Assembly (NCBI GenBank): GCA_025934635.1
Contig: JAICWX010000019.1
Location: 1-50,986 of the forward strand
Direction of reading: 5' to 3'
DNA length: 50,986 nucleotides
Source: Streptosporangiaceae bacterium
GTDB taxonomy: Bacteria > Actinomycetota > Actinomycetes > Streptosporangiales > Streptosporangiaceae
Position numbers and translations under genes: made by a program. This document shows positions 7,427 through 14,740 of this stretch, in pieces; the first letter of the stretch is position 1, and each line of letters starts with the position of its first letter. The notes under the pieces were generated by a model that had not been told where the DNA came from, searched no databases, and saw only the letters and a list, made by a program, of their open reading frames with translations.

Positions 7427-8008
7427 TTATAGTTCCAGCTCAAATTGGCGACGGTAGCGGACCTCGAGGATGCCGCCGAGCCCGGTGAGCACGTTGGTGG
7501 CACCGTCCGGCGCGAATCCGGCCCGCTCGTAGAAGCGGCGGGCGCGCTGGTTGTCCCGCAGCACCCACAGCGTGATGGCCTGGTAGCCGGCGGCCCCGGT
7601 CCGGGCCAGCACCCGCTCCATGAGCGCCCGCCCGGTTCCGGTCGACCACGAGGAAGGGCGGACGTAGAGCGCGTAGAGCTCGGCGACGCGGCCGCTCGCG
7701 CCGTCCGCGGTCAGCGGGTGCGGCCACGGCGCGTTCAGCACGTCCGTCTCCGGTCCGTAGGCCGCGTAGCCGACCATCTCGCTGGTGCCGGGCCCGGCGG
7801 CATCGGGATCGGGGCCGGTGGCGACGAGCATGCGCTGCCGGGGCCGGGTCCGGAACGACTGCCGGACCCGGGCACCGTCATCGGGAACGGTGACGCGGTC
7901 GATGACCTCCGCCGCGATGATGTCCGCGTAGGCGGCGAACCAGGTCTCCCGCTGGACCGCCGCGATCTGCGCGGCATCCGCGGCCGAGCCAGCCCGGATT
8001 CTCACCAT
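7427..8008 (-). CDS. GNAT-family N-acetyltransferase
   Basis: 193 residues. Seen: N-terminal VRIRAGSAADAAQIAAVQRETW, VAELYALYVRPSSWSTGTGRALMERVL carrying the acetyl-CoA pyrophosphate loop (STGTGRAL), then ITLWVLRDNQRARRFYERAGF, the characteristic motif B of GNAT enzymes. The acceptor is unknown. ATG 8008 follows TAGCGT by 6 bases and lacks a ribosome binding site, suggesting its own leaderless transcript that begins at the very end of the pucR-like gene. Confidence 0.9.
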   Translation of the reverse strand: MVRIRAGSAADAAQIAAVQRETWFAAYADIIAAEVIDRVTVPDDGARVRQSFRTRPRQRMLVATGPDPDAAGPGTSEMVGYAAYGPETDVLNAPWPHPLTADGASGRVAELYALYVRPSSWSTGTGRALMERVLARTGAAGYQAITLWVLRDNQRARRFYERAGFAPDGATNVLTGLGGILEVRYRRQFELEL

Positions 8009-8014
8009 CCGGAC

Positions 8015-8020
8015 ACGCTA
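8015..8020 (-). promoter_or_regulatory. -10 element TAGCGT, leaderless-type, inside the pucR-like stop
   Basis: On the minus strand TAGCGT is followed by GTCCGG and the ATG at 8008. Its first three bases are the TAG stop of the upstream PucR-type gene, so one sequence ends that gene and starts transcription of the next. Confidence 0.45.
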
Positions 8021-9640
8021 GCGAATCTGCAGCGCGAGGAAGAAATCCACCTGGTCATTCAGCCGGGACAGGTCCCGCCCGGTCAGCTCCTCGATCCGCC
8101 TGATCCGGTACCGCACCGTGTTGACGTGCACGTACATCTGCGCTGCGCACGCGTTCCAGGACCCCGAGCAGGCCAGGAACTCCCGCAGCGTCGGCAGCAG
8201 CTCGGCCCGGTGCCGGTCGTCGTAGGCCAGCAGCGGGCCGAGCAGGCGCTCCCGGAAGGAGCGGAGCACGCTGGACGGCACGGTGGCCAGCAGGAGCTCG
8301 TGCGAGGAGATCTCGTCGCTGGTCACCACGGCGACGGCCGCGGGGCCGCGGAGCGCGGCCAGCCGGCGCGCGCTGCCAGCCTCCTGCAGCGCGCCGCCCA
8401 GCGCGGCCACGCCGTCGGCGAGGGCGCTGACGCCCGCGGTGACCCTGATCCGGGAGCGGTCGGATGAAACGACCGGATCCGCGGCCCGGATCCCGGCCGC
8501 GAGCAGGTGCGCGGGATCTTCAGGGGCGATGCCCTCAGGGGCGCTGCCTTCAGGGGCGCTGCCTTCAGGAGCGGGGACCAGCAGGATGATCTCCTCCCCC
8601 AGCGGTGCGGCCACGGCGCCGTCCGCGAGCGCCAGCACCAGCTCCGCGGCCAGGTCACCGCGCCACCGGCCGGCATGCGGGCCGGTCACCCGGTCCGCCT
8701 CGGCCGCCAGGGCGATCACCACGTAGCGGCCGTCCGGCGCCAGGCCGGCCGCGCGCATCAGCGAGGCGATCTCGGCCGGGGCTGCGTTCTCGCCGCCGGA
8801 GCCGAGCATCCCGATGATCGCCTCGGCCAGCTTCTGGTCACCGGTCCGGGCGGCATCGAGCCGGGCCCGCTCGAGTGCCACGTCCGCAGCCAGCTCGGTC
8901 ACGGACTCCCGCAGCTCGTGCGGCCAGTCCTGCTCGCGGCCCGCACAGGCCAGGAACCAGCTGGTGATCCTCGGCTCGCCGCCCACCCCGAACAGCGAGT
9001 ACCGGCCCCCGGCCGCCCCCGGCGCGTCTACTTCGGCGACAGCGGGCAGCCGGCCGGCTTCGAGGTACTCGCACGCCAGCCTGAGCGCCAGCGGCCCGGG
9101 CAGGGACGGGCTGGTCCCGCCCACGACGCGGCCGAGCCCGGTCAGCAGCCAGCATTCGGCGCCGAGCTCACGGCGGATAAGCCGGAACATCGCGTCCAGG
9201 CCTGCCCCTTCGGCCACGGCGGACAGCAGCAGCCGGCGGCGCCCGAGGACCCGGGTCATCGCGGTGGCCCGGTCCCCGTTCAGCTGCTGTCCCACCTCCT
9301 CGGTGACGGCGGCGAACGAGGTCTCGGCCGGCACCGCGATCAGCGGGATACCGTGCCGGGCGCACGCCCGGATCAGCTCGGCCGGCACCTGGCCCAGGGC
9401 TTCGCCCGCGCCGAGCGCCGCGACCCCGGCGCGGTCCAGGGCCGCGGCGAAGCGGTCGGCGTCGCCGGGCTCGCGGCACCACATGAGCCCGGTCAGCACC
9501 AGGGCGCCCGGCGTCAGGTAGCGGCTGGGGTCGGGCAGGTCGGTGGTGTACACGTTCCGGATCGTCCGGTCCAGGCCGGCCACGTCGGTCAGCAGCCTGA
9601 GCCCGAGGCCAGCCGCGTCGAACAGGTCCTTGACCCGCAC
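8018..9640 (-). CDS. PucR-family transcriptional regulator
   Basis: 540 residues. N-terminal purine-catabolism regulator domain (about 5-135) beginning VKDLFDAAGLGLRLLTDVAGLDRTIRNVYTTDLPDPSRYL-like; a middle GGDEF-like/GAF-like region; and a C-terminal PucR helix-turn-helix (about 475-535): LREFLACSGSWNACAAQMYVHVNTVRYRIRRIEELTGRDL. A low-complexity insert of APEGS-type pentapeptides lies near residues 355-375, encoded by 15-base repeats at about 8527-8575. A strong GGGAGGTGATT precedes GTG 9640. It is divergent from the ureide operon at 9785, so it very likely senses a purine-pathway intermediate and controls that operon. Confidence 0.92.
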   Translation of the reverse strand: MRVKDLFDAAGLGLRLLTDVAGLDRTIRNVYTTDLPDPSRYLTPGALVLTGLMWCREPGDADRFAAALDRAGVAALGAGEALGQVPAELIRACARHGIPLIAVPAETSFAAVTEEVGQQLNGDRATAMTRVLGRRRLLLSAVAEGAGLDAMFRLIRRELGAECWLLTGLGRVVGGTSPSLPGPLALRLACEYLEAGRLPAVAEVDAPGAAGGRYSLFGVGGEPRITSWFLACAGREQDWPHELRESVTELAADVALERARLDAARTGDQKLAEAIIGMLGSGGENAAPAEIASLMRAAGLAPDGRYVVIALAAEADRVTGPHAGRWRGDLAAELVLALADGAVAAPLGEEIILLVPAPEGSAPEGSAPEGIAPEDPAHLLAAGIRAADPVVSSDRSRIRVTAGVSALADGVAALGGALQEAGSARRLAALRGPAAVAVVTSDEISSHELLLATVPSSVLRSFRERLLGPLLAYDDRHRAELLPTLREFLACSGSWNACAAQMYVHVNTVRYRIRRIEELTGRDLSRLNDQVDFFLALQIR

Positions 9641-9688
9641 GGAATCACCTCCCGCGGTGAAGCGTTCCCGCGCACCTAACCGGCTCTT

Positions 9689-9722
9689 GTTTAGCGAAAG
9701 CTACAAATCAGCCTGAGTCAGG
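9689..9722. promoter_or_regulatory. Candidate control region between pucR-like gene and uraD operon
   Basis: The 144-base divergent gap contains two dyads: TTTAGC-GAAA-GCTACAAA (a TAGC/GCTA stem around GAAA, 9690-9708) and the perfect CCTGA-G-TCAGG (9712-9722). The first sits in the only AT-rich patch of the gap. Either could bind the PucR-type regulator; there is no published site I can match. Confidence 0.4.
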
Positions 9723-9784
9723 TTACCGGCGATCCGGCCGCAGCCGGCTACCCGGCGGCCGGCCGGGCCTGGTTGGATGTCCGT

Positions 9785-10285
9785 ATGGCGAATCCGGGCC
9801 CGGCCCTCGGCTCCTTCAACGCCGCCCCGGCACCGGACGCCGAGCGCGACGTCTACGCCTGCTGCGCCTCCACGAGGTTCGCGCAGGCCGTCGCGGCCGG
9901 CCGCCCGTACCCGGACCCGGCCGCGCTGATGGCCGCGGTGGACGTCGCCTTCACCACGTTGAGCTGGGACGATATCGTCGAGAGCATGAACGGGCATCCG
10001 CGCATCGGTGACCGTACCGGCCCCGGCACGGTGTCGGCGGCGGAGCAGTCCGGCGCCGCGGCCGCCACCGACGAGGTCAAGCAAGGGCTGGCTGACGGCA
10101 ACCGGGCCTACGAGCAGCGCTTCGGCCATATCTTCCTGATCTGCGCCACCGGCCTGTCCGGTCAGGAGATGCTGACCAGGCTGCGGGCCAGGCTGGAGAA
10201 CGACCCGGAGGCCGAACGGGCCGAGGTGCGCGCCGAACTGCTGAAAATCACCCGCCTCCGCCTGACGAAGCAGCTGGGCCTATGA
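9785..10285 (+). CDS. uraD: 2-oxo-4-hydroxy-4-carboxy-5-ureidoimidazoline (OHCU) decarboxylase
   Basis: 166-residue enzyme that decarboxylates OHCU to S-allantoin, the last step of urate oxidation. Seen: catalytic His71 in MNGHPRIGD, the EQSGAAAATDEVKQGLADGNRAYEQRFGHIFLICATG core with the FGxxFxxxxxG signature, and LLKITRLRL near the end. ATG 9785 is chosen; TTG 9773 is in frame but unlikely. First gene of the ureide operon, and its stop overlaps uraH by ATGA. Confidence 0.95.
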   Translation: MANPGPALGSFNAAPAPDAERDVYACCASTRFAQAVAAGRPYPDPAALMAAVDVAFTTLSWDDIVESMNGHPRIGDRTGPGTVSAAEQSGAAAATDEVKQGLADGNRAYEQRFGHIFLICATGLSGQEMLTRLRARLENDPEAERAEVRAELLKITRLRLTKQLGL

Positions 10286-10623
10286 CGCTGTCCACGCACG
10301 TTCTCGACGCGACGACCGGGCGCCCCGCGGCGGGCGTGCGGATCCGGCTGGAACGCGGCGACGGCGGCGGCTGGGGCCCGGCCGGCCAGGGCCAGACCGA
10401 CGGCGACGGGCGGCTGCGGCTGGCCGGCGACGGGGGCAGCGCGGACTTCGAGCCCGGCGTCTACCGCATCACGTTCGCCACCGGGGCGTACTTCGGCGCC
10501 CGCGGCGTCGCGTCGTTCTACCCGGAGGTGACCATCACCTTCGAGATCACCGGCCGGGACGAGCATTATCACGTACCGCTGCTGCTCAGTCCCTACGCGT
10601 ATTCGACCTACCGGGGCAGCTGA
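10282..10623 (+). CDS. uraH: 5-hydroxyisourate hydrolase
   Basis: 113-residue transthyretin-like enzyme that opens 5-hydroxyisourate to OHCU, just before UraD. Seen: STHVLDATTGRPAAGV with catalytic H6, R44, H97 in HYHVPLLLSPYAYSTYRGS, and the C-terminal YRGS tetrapeptide that marks true hydrolases of this fold. ATG 10282 overlaps the uraD stop by four bases. No periplasmic signal, so it acts in the cytoplasm with UraD. No uricase gene is next to it here. Confidence 0.96.
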   Translation: MTLSTHVLDATTGRPAAGVRIRLERGDGGGWGPAGQGQTDGDGRLRLAGDGGSADFEPGVYRITFATGAYFGARGVASFYPEVTITFEITGRDEHYHVPLLLSPYAYSTYRGS

Positions 10624-10649
10624 CCGGCCGGCCTGAGAGACTGGTCCCC

Positions 10650-11462
10650 GTGCGCACACAGGGACTGCGGTTCGCCGTCAACTGCTCGATCTTGTTCACC
10701 GAGCTGCCGCTGCTGAGCCGGCCCGCGGCGGCGCGGGCCGCCGGGTTCGGCGCGGTGGAGTTCTGGTGGCCGTTCGCCGACCCGGTTCCCGCGGACCGCG
10801 AGGTCGACGCCTTCACCGGGGCGCTCGCCGACGCCGGGGTGGGCCTGGCCCTGCTGAACTTCGCCGGCGGCGACATGGCGGCGGGCGATCGCGGGCTGCT
10901 GTCGCTGCCGGAGGGCTCGGCCGCGTTCCGCGACAACATCGACGTCTGCGCCGGCATCGCCGCCCGGGCCGGCTGCACCATCCTCAACGCGCTGTACGGG
11001 AACCGGGCCGGCGGCCTGTCCGCCGCGCAGCAGGACGAGCTGGCCGCGGAGAACCTCGTGCTGGCCGCGCGGGCCGCCGCCGCGGCGGGGGCCACCGTGG
11101 TGGTCGAGGCGCTGAACTCCCATGACAGCCCCCGCGCGGCCCTGGTCTCCAGCCAGCGGGCGCTCGAGGTGATCAACCGGGTGCGGGCGCAGGCCGGGGT
11201 GGCCAACCTGGCCTTCCTGGCCGACCTGTACCACCTGGGCAAGATGGGCGAGGACCTGCCGGACGTACTGGCCCGCCACGCGGGCGACATCGCGCACATC
11301 CAGGTCGCCGACGTGCCGGACCGCGGCGCGCCCGGTACCGGCAAGCTGGACTACGAGGCGCTGTTCGCGCAGCTCGCCGCGCAGGATTACGCCGGCTGGA
11401 TCGGCTGCGAGTACAAGCCGTCCGATCCGGCGGACAGCTCGACAAGCTTCGGCTGGAGGTGA
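10650..11462 (+). CDS. Hydroxypyruvate isomerase-like TIM-barrel protein
   Basis: 270 residues of the xylose isomerase-like AP-endonuclease-2 superfamily. Seen: FAVNCSILFTELPLLSRPAAARAAGFGAVEFWWPF at the start (Hyi-type first strands), VVVEALNSHD with a metal Glu, LAFLADLYHLGKMGEDL with the metal-binding Asp/His, HIQVADVPDRGAPGTGKLDY and a final IGCEYKP Glu. In the glyoxylate route of allantoin use it would interconvert hydroxypyruvate and tartronate semialdehyde, which fits the glycerate kinase two genes downstream. GTG 10650 lacks a clear binding site, so the start is less sure. Confidence 0.88.
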   Translation: MRTQGLRFAVNCSILFTELPLLSRPAAARAAGFGAVEFWWPFADPVPADREVDAFTGALADAGVGLALLNFAGGDMAAGDRGLLSLPEGSAAFRDNIDVCAGIAARAGCTILNALYGNRAGGLSAAQQDELAAENLVLAARAAAAAGATVVVEALNSHDSPRAALVSSQRALEVINRVRAQAGVANLAFLADLYHLGKMGEDLPDVLARHAGDIAHIQVADVPDRGAPGTGKLDYEALFAQLAAQDYAGWIGCEYKPSDPADSSTSFGWR

Positions 11463-11465
11463 CCC

Positions 11466-12809
11466 GTGGCGTATGACCTGGTGGTCCGGTCCCGGCGGGC
11501 GGTGCTGCCCGGCGGGACGCAGGCGGCGGCGGTCGCGGTCAGCGGCGCGTCGATCGCGGCCGTCGCGGGCTACGACGCCCCGCTGGACGCCGCCCGGGAG
11601 GTTGACCTGGGCGACCTCGCCCTGCTGCCCGGGCTGGTCGACACGCACGTGCACGTCAACGAGCCGGGCCGGACCGAGTGGGAGGGGTTCGCCACCGCCA
11701 CCCGCGCCGCCGCAGCCGGCGGGGTGACCACGATCTGCGACATGCCGCTCAACTCGCTGCCGCCCACGACCTCGGTGGCGGCGCTGGAGCAAAAGCGCGC
11801 CGCGGCGGCCGGGCAATGCCGGGTCGACGTGGCGTTCTGGGGCGGGGCGGTGCCCGGCAACGGGGCCGACCTGCGCCCGCTGCACGAGGCCGGGGTCGTC
11901 GGGTTCAAGTGCTTCCTGCTCGACTCCGGGGTCCCCGAGTTCCCGCCGCTGGACCCGGCCGGGCTGCGGGCCGCCCTCGGCACGCTGGCTGAGGTGGACG
12001 CGCTGCTGATCGTGCACGCCGAGGACGGCGCGGAGATCAAGCCGGTTTCCGGGCGGGATTTCGGCGCTTTCGTGGCATCCCGCCCGCCGGTCGCCGAGCG
12101 CCGCGCGATCGAGAAGGTGATCTCGGCCGCGGCGGCCACCGGGGCGCGGGCGCACATCGTGCACCTGTCCGCGGCCGAGTGCGCTGCCATGATCTCCGGC
12201 GCGAAGGCGGCGGGCATCCGGCTGACCGCCGAGACCTGCCCGCACTACCTGTACTTCGCGGCCGAGCAGGTCCCGGACGGCGCCACCGAGTTCAAGTCCT
12301 GCCCGCCGATCAGGGACGCGATCAACCGGGAGGCGCTGTGGCGGGCGCTCGAGGCCGGCGTGATCGACTGCGTGGTGTCCGACCACTCCCCCTGCCTGCC
12401 GGAGCTGAAAACCGACGCCGGCGGGGACTTCGGCGCCGCCTGGGGCGGAGTCGCCTCGCTGCAGCTCGGGCTGTCGGCGGTGTGGACGGTCGCGCAGCGC
12501 CGCGGCCGGACGCTGGACGACGTGGCCCGGTGGATGGCGTCGGCCCCGGCCGCGCTGGCCGGCCTGACGGCCAAGGGACGGCTGGCACCCGGCGCCGACG
12601 CCGACATGGTGGCCTTCGATCCCGGTGAGACCTACGTGGTGGACCCCGCCCGGCTCTACCACCGGCACCCGGTCACCCCGTATGCCGGGCGGAAACTGAC
12701 CGGGCGGGTGAGGCAGACGTGGCTGCGCGGTACTGCGCTGCTCGGTGATGAGGGGCTGCTTGAAGGTGACGGAGAAACTCCCGTTGGACGGCTGCTAAAA
12801 CGGGGATGA
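11466..12809 (+). CDS. allB: Allantoinase
   Basis: 447-residue cyclic amidohydrolase that hydrolyses allantoin to allantoate. Seen: first metal motif DTHVHVNEPGRTEWEGF near residues 59-75, the bridging lysine K148 in GFKCFLLDSGVPEFP (carbamylated in this family), HAED, IVHLSAAE with a metal His, and VVSDHSPC with the catalytic Asp. The NEPGR stretch and SGVPEFP are characteristic of allantoinase as opposed to dihydroorotase or hydantoinase. GTG start 3 bases after the upstream stop; the allantoicase follows 7 bases downstream. Confidence 0.95.
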   Translation: MAYDLVVRSRRAVLPGGTQAAAVAVSGASIAAVAGYDAPLDAAREVDLGDLALLPGLVDTHVHVNEPGRTEWEGFATATRAAAAGGVTTICDMPLNSLPPTTSVAALEQKRAAAAGQCRVDVAFWGGAVPGNGADLRPLHEAGVVGFKCFLLDSGVPEFPPLDPAGLRAALGTLAEVDALLIVHAEDGAEIKPVSGRDFGAFVASRPPVAERRAIEKVISAAAATGARAHIVHLSAAECAAMISGAKAAGIRLTAETCPHYLYFAAEQVPDGATEFKSCPPIRDAINREALWRALEAGVIDCVVSDHSPCLPELKTDAGGDFGAAWGGVASLQLGLSAVWTVAQRRGRTLDDVARWMASAPAALAGLTAKGRLAPGADADMVAFDPGETYVVDPARLYHRHPVTPYAGRKLTGRVRQTWLRGTALLGDEGLLEGDGETPVGRLLKRG

Positions 12810-12815
12810 ATCCCC
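12802..12815 (+). promoter_or_regulatory. Inverted repeat GGGGAT-GA-ATCCCC before the allantoicase start
   Basis: Perfect 6-bp stem with a 2-base loop that contains the allB stop codon and ends one base before ATG 12817. It occupies the place of the ribosome binding site, so in mRNA it could affect translation of the allantoicase, or simply be chance in GC-rich sequence. Confidence 0.35.
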
Positions 12816-12816
12816 T

Positions 12817-13389
12817 ATGAATGAGCAGCTTCTCCCCGATTTGCTCCGGTTGCGCGGGTCCGTCGTGGCGGCCAGCGACGAGTTCTTCGCCGCGAAGGAG
12901 AACCTGACCAAGGCGACGGCGCCGGTCTTCGTGCCGGAGACCTACGACGCCAAGGGCCAGGTGTATGACGGGTGGGAGACCAGGCGGCGGCGCGGGCCCG
13001 GCGGTGCGCCGCCGGACCGTTCGGCGCGCGACTGGGTGATCGTCCGGCTGGGCGTGCCGGGCGTGGTGCGCTCCATCGTGGTCGACACCGCGTTCTTCAC
13101 CGGCAATTACCCGCAGGCCTGCTCGGCGGACGCCTGCTCGGCGAGCGGGTACCCCGCCTTCGAGGAGATCGCCGCGGACTCCGAGGCGGTGACCTGGCAG
13201 GAGATCGTGCCGCGGGTGCTGGTGACCGGGGACGCCCGGCACGCCTTCAAGGTCAGCGCGGGACGCAGGTCCACCCACGTGCGGCTGAACATCTTCCCGG
13301 ACGGCGGCGTGGCCCGGCTGCGCCTGTACGGGTCGCTGACCGACGACGGCCTCGCGGCGATCCGGCGCCGCTGGGAGGCAACGGCTTGA
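12817..13389 (+). CDS. Allantoicase, single-domain (half-size) form
   Basis: 190 residues matching one allantoicase repeat: GSVVAASDEFFAAKENLTK, VYDGWETRRRRGPGGAPPD, DWVIVRLGVPGVVRSIVVDTAFFTGNYP, and STHVRLNIFPDGGVARLRLYG. Allantoicase converts allantoate to ureidoglycolate and urea and normally has two such repeats in about 330 residues. Here the protein stops after the first, and no second repeat follows in any frame before the next gene. It may work as a dimer of single repeats or be truncated. The stretch QACSADACSASG is an unusual Cys-rich insert. Operon position supports the assignment. Confidence 0.85.
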   Translation: MNEQLLPDLLRLRGSVVAASDEFFAAKENLTKATAPVFVPETYDAKGQVYDGWETRRRRGPGGAPPDRSARDWVIVRLGVPGVVRSIVVDTAFFTGNYPQACSADACSASGYPAFEEIAADSEAVTWQEIVPRVLVTGDARHAFKVSAGRRSTHVRLNIFPDGGVARLRLYGSLTDDGLAAIRRRWEATA

Positions 13390-13434
13390 TCTCTCCCGGG
13401 TGACGGCCGCCCTGCCGCGTGATGTCATAGCCCC

Positions 13435-14562
13435 ATGAGCCACGTGGTGGTCGCTCCGGATAAGTTCAAGGGAACTCTTACCGCCACTGCGGTGGCCGGG
13501 CACGTGGCCGCGGGGCTGGCCCGGGTGCGCCCGGATCTGGCGGTCGTCCAGGCGCCGGTGGCGGACGGCGGTGACGGCACCGTCGACGCGGCCGAGGCGG
13601 CCGGGTACCGGCGAGTCGAGATCGGGGTCCGCGGGCCGACCGGGCAGCCGGTCACGGCGTCGTTCGCCCTGCTCGACGAGACCGCCGTCGTCGAGTCGGC
13701 GCAGGCGTGCGGGCTGACCAGGCTGCCGGGCGGCACGCCGGCCCCGCTGACCGCGACCAGCCGCGGGGCCGGGGAGCTCATCGTGGCCGCGCTCCGTATG
13801 CGGGCCAAGCGGATCGTGCTCGGCCTCGGCGGCGTGGCCTGCACCGACGGCGGCGCCGGCCTGGTCACCGCGCTCGGCGGCAGGCTGCTGGACGCGTCGG
13901 GCGCCGAGCTGCCGCCGGGCGGGGCGGCGCTGGCCAGGCTGGACCGCATCGACGTCCGCCGGCTGCGGGACCTGGACGGGGCCGAGGTGATCGCGGCCAC
14001 CGACGTGGATAACCCGCTGCTCGGGCCGCACGGCGCGGCCGCGGTCTACGGGCCGCAGAAGGGCGCCTCCCCGCCGGACGTGGCGCTGCTCGAGCAGGGC
14101 CTGGCCCGCTGGGCGGACGTGGCCGAGGAGGCGCTCGGCTTCGCCAAGCGCGACGAGCCCGGCGCGGGCGCGGCGGGCGGCCTGGGCTTCGCCGCCCTCA
14201 GCTTCCTCGGCGCTACCACCCAGCCGGGCATCGAGCTGATGCTGGACCTGCTGTCGTTCACCGGCCACCTGCCCGGGGCGCGGCTCGTCATCACCGGGGA
14301 GGGCGCCCTGGACGAGCAGACGCTGCGCGGGAAGGCGCCGGCCGGGGTGGCGCGGGCGGCCGCCGCGGCCGGGCCGGACCTGCCAGTGGTGGCGGTGGCC
14401 GGCGTCTGCTCGCTGAACCCGGACCAGCTCCGCTCGGCGGGCATCGCGCGGGCCTACGCGCTCACCGACATCGAGCCCGACCTCACCCGCTGCCGCGAGC
14501 AGGCGGGCCCTTTGCTGGAGGACCTGGCCGTACGCGTCGCTCGGGACTGGCTGGTGCCCTGA
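13435..14562 (+). CDS. Glycerate kinase (GlxK/GarK type I family)
   Basis: 375 residues. Seen: VVVAPDKFKGTLTATAVAGHVAAGL at the N terminus, VADGGDGTVDAA, VESAQACGL, IVLGLGGVACTDGGAGL, AATDVDNPLLGPHGAAAVYGPQKGA and a C-terminal VITGEGALDEQTLRGKAPAGVA: the full set of family signatures. It phosphorylates D-glycerate, ending the glyoxylate-tartronate semialdehyde-glycerate route and feeding glycolysis. The 45-base gap from the allantoicase and the shared strand suggest it belongs to the ureide operon. Confidence 0.95.
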   Translation: MSHVVVAPDKFKGTLTATAVAGHVAAGLARVRPDLAVVQAPVADGGDGTVDAAEAAGYRRVEIGVRGPTGQPVTASFALLDETAVVESAQACGLTRLPGGTPAPLTATSRGAGELIVAALRMRAKRIVLGLGGVACTDGGAGLVTALGGRLLDASGAELPPGGAALARLDRIDVRRLRDLDGAEVIAATDVDNPLLGPHGAAAVYGPQKGASPPDVALLEQGLARWADVAEEALGFAKRDEPGAGAAGGLGFAALSFLGATTQPGIELMLDLLSFTGHLPGARLVITGEGALDEQTLRGKAPAGVARAAAAAGPDLPVVAVAGVCSLNPDQLRSAGIARAYALTDIEPDLTRCREQAGPLLEDLAVRVARDWLVP

Positions 14563-14740
14563 CGGCAGCCACGGGGCTTCCGCTATCGCCGTCCGGCCTG
14601 GTCCGGGCGCTGCTGGACTGCCATGACCTGTCCCCTTCGGGCGCCTCGGCTGCGCGCGGCCATGACCACGATGCCAGGATCACCTACAGGGACGCATCTG
14701 AGTTTCCCGTACTGTCCCCCCGCCGGCGAAGGTGGCACAT

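Noticed and set aside
10608..12668. 686-codon open frame on the minus strand opposite hyi and allB
   Set aside because: It mirrors two well-identified genes on the plus strand and has the Arg/Pro/Gly-rich, motif-free content of an antisense frame in GC-rich DNA.
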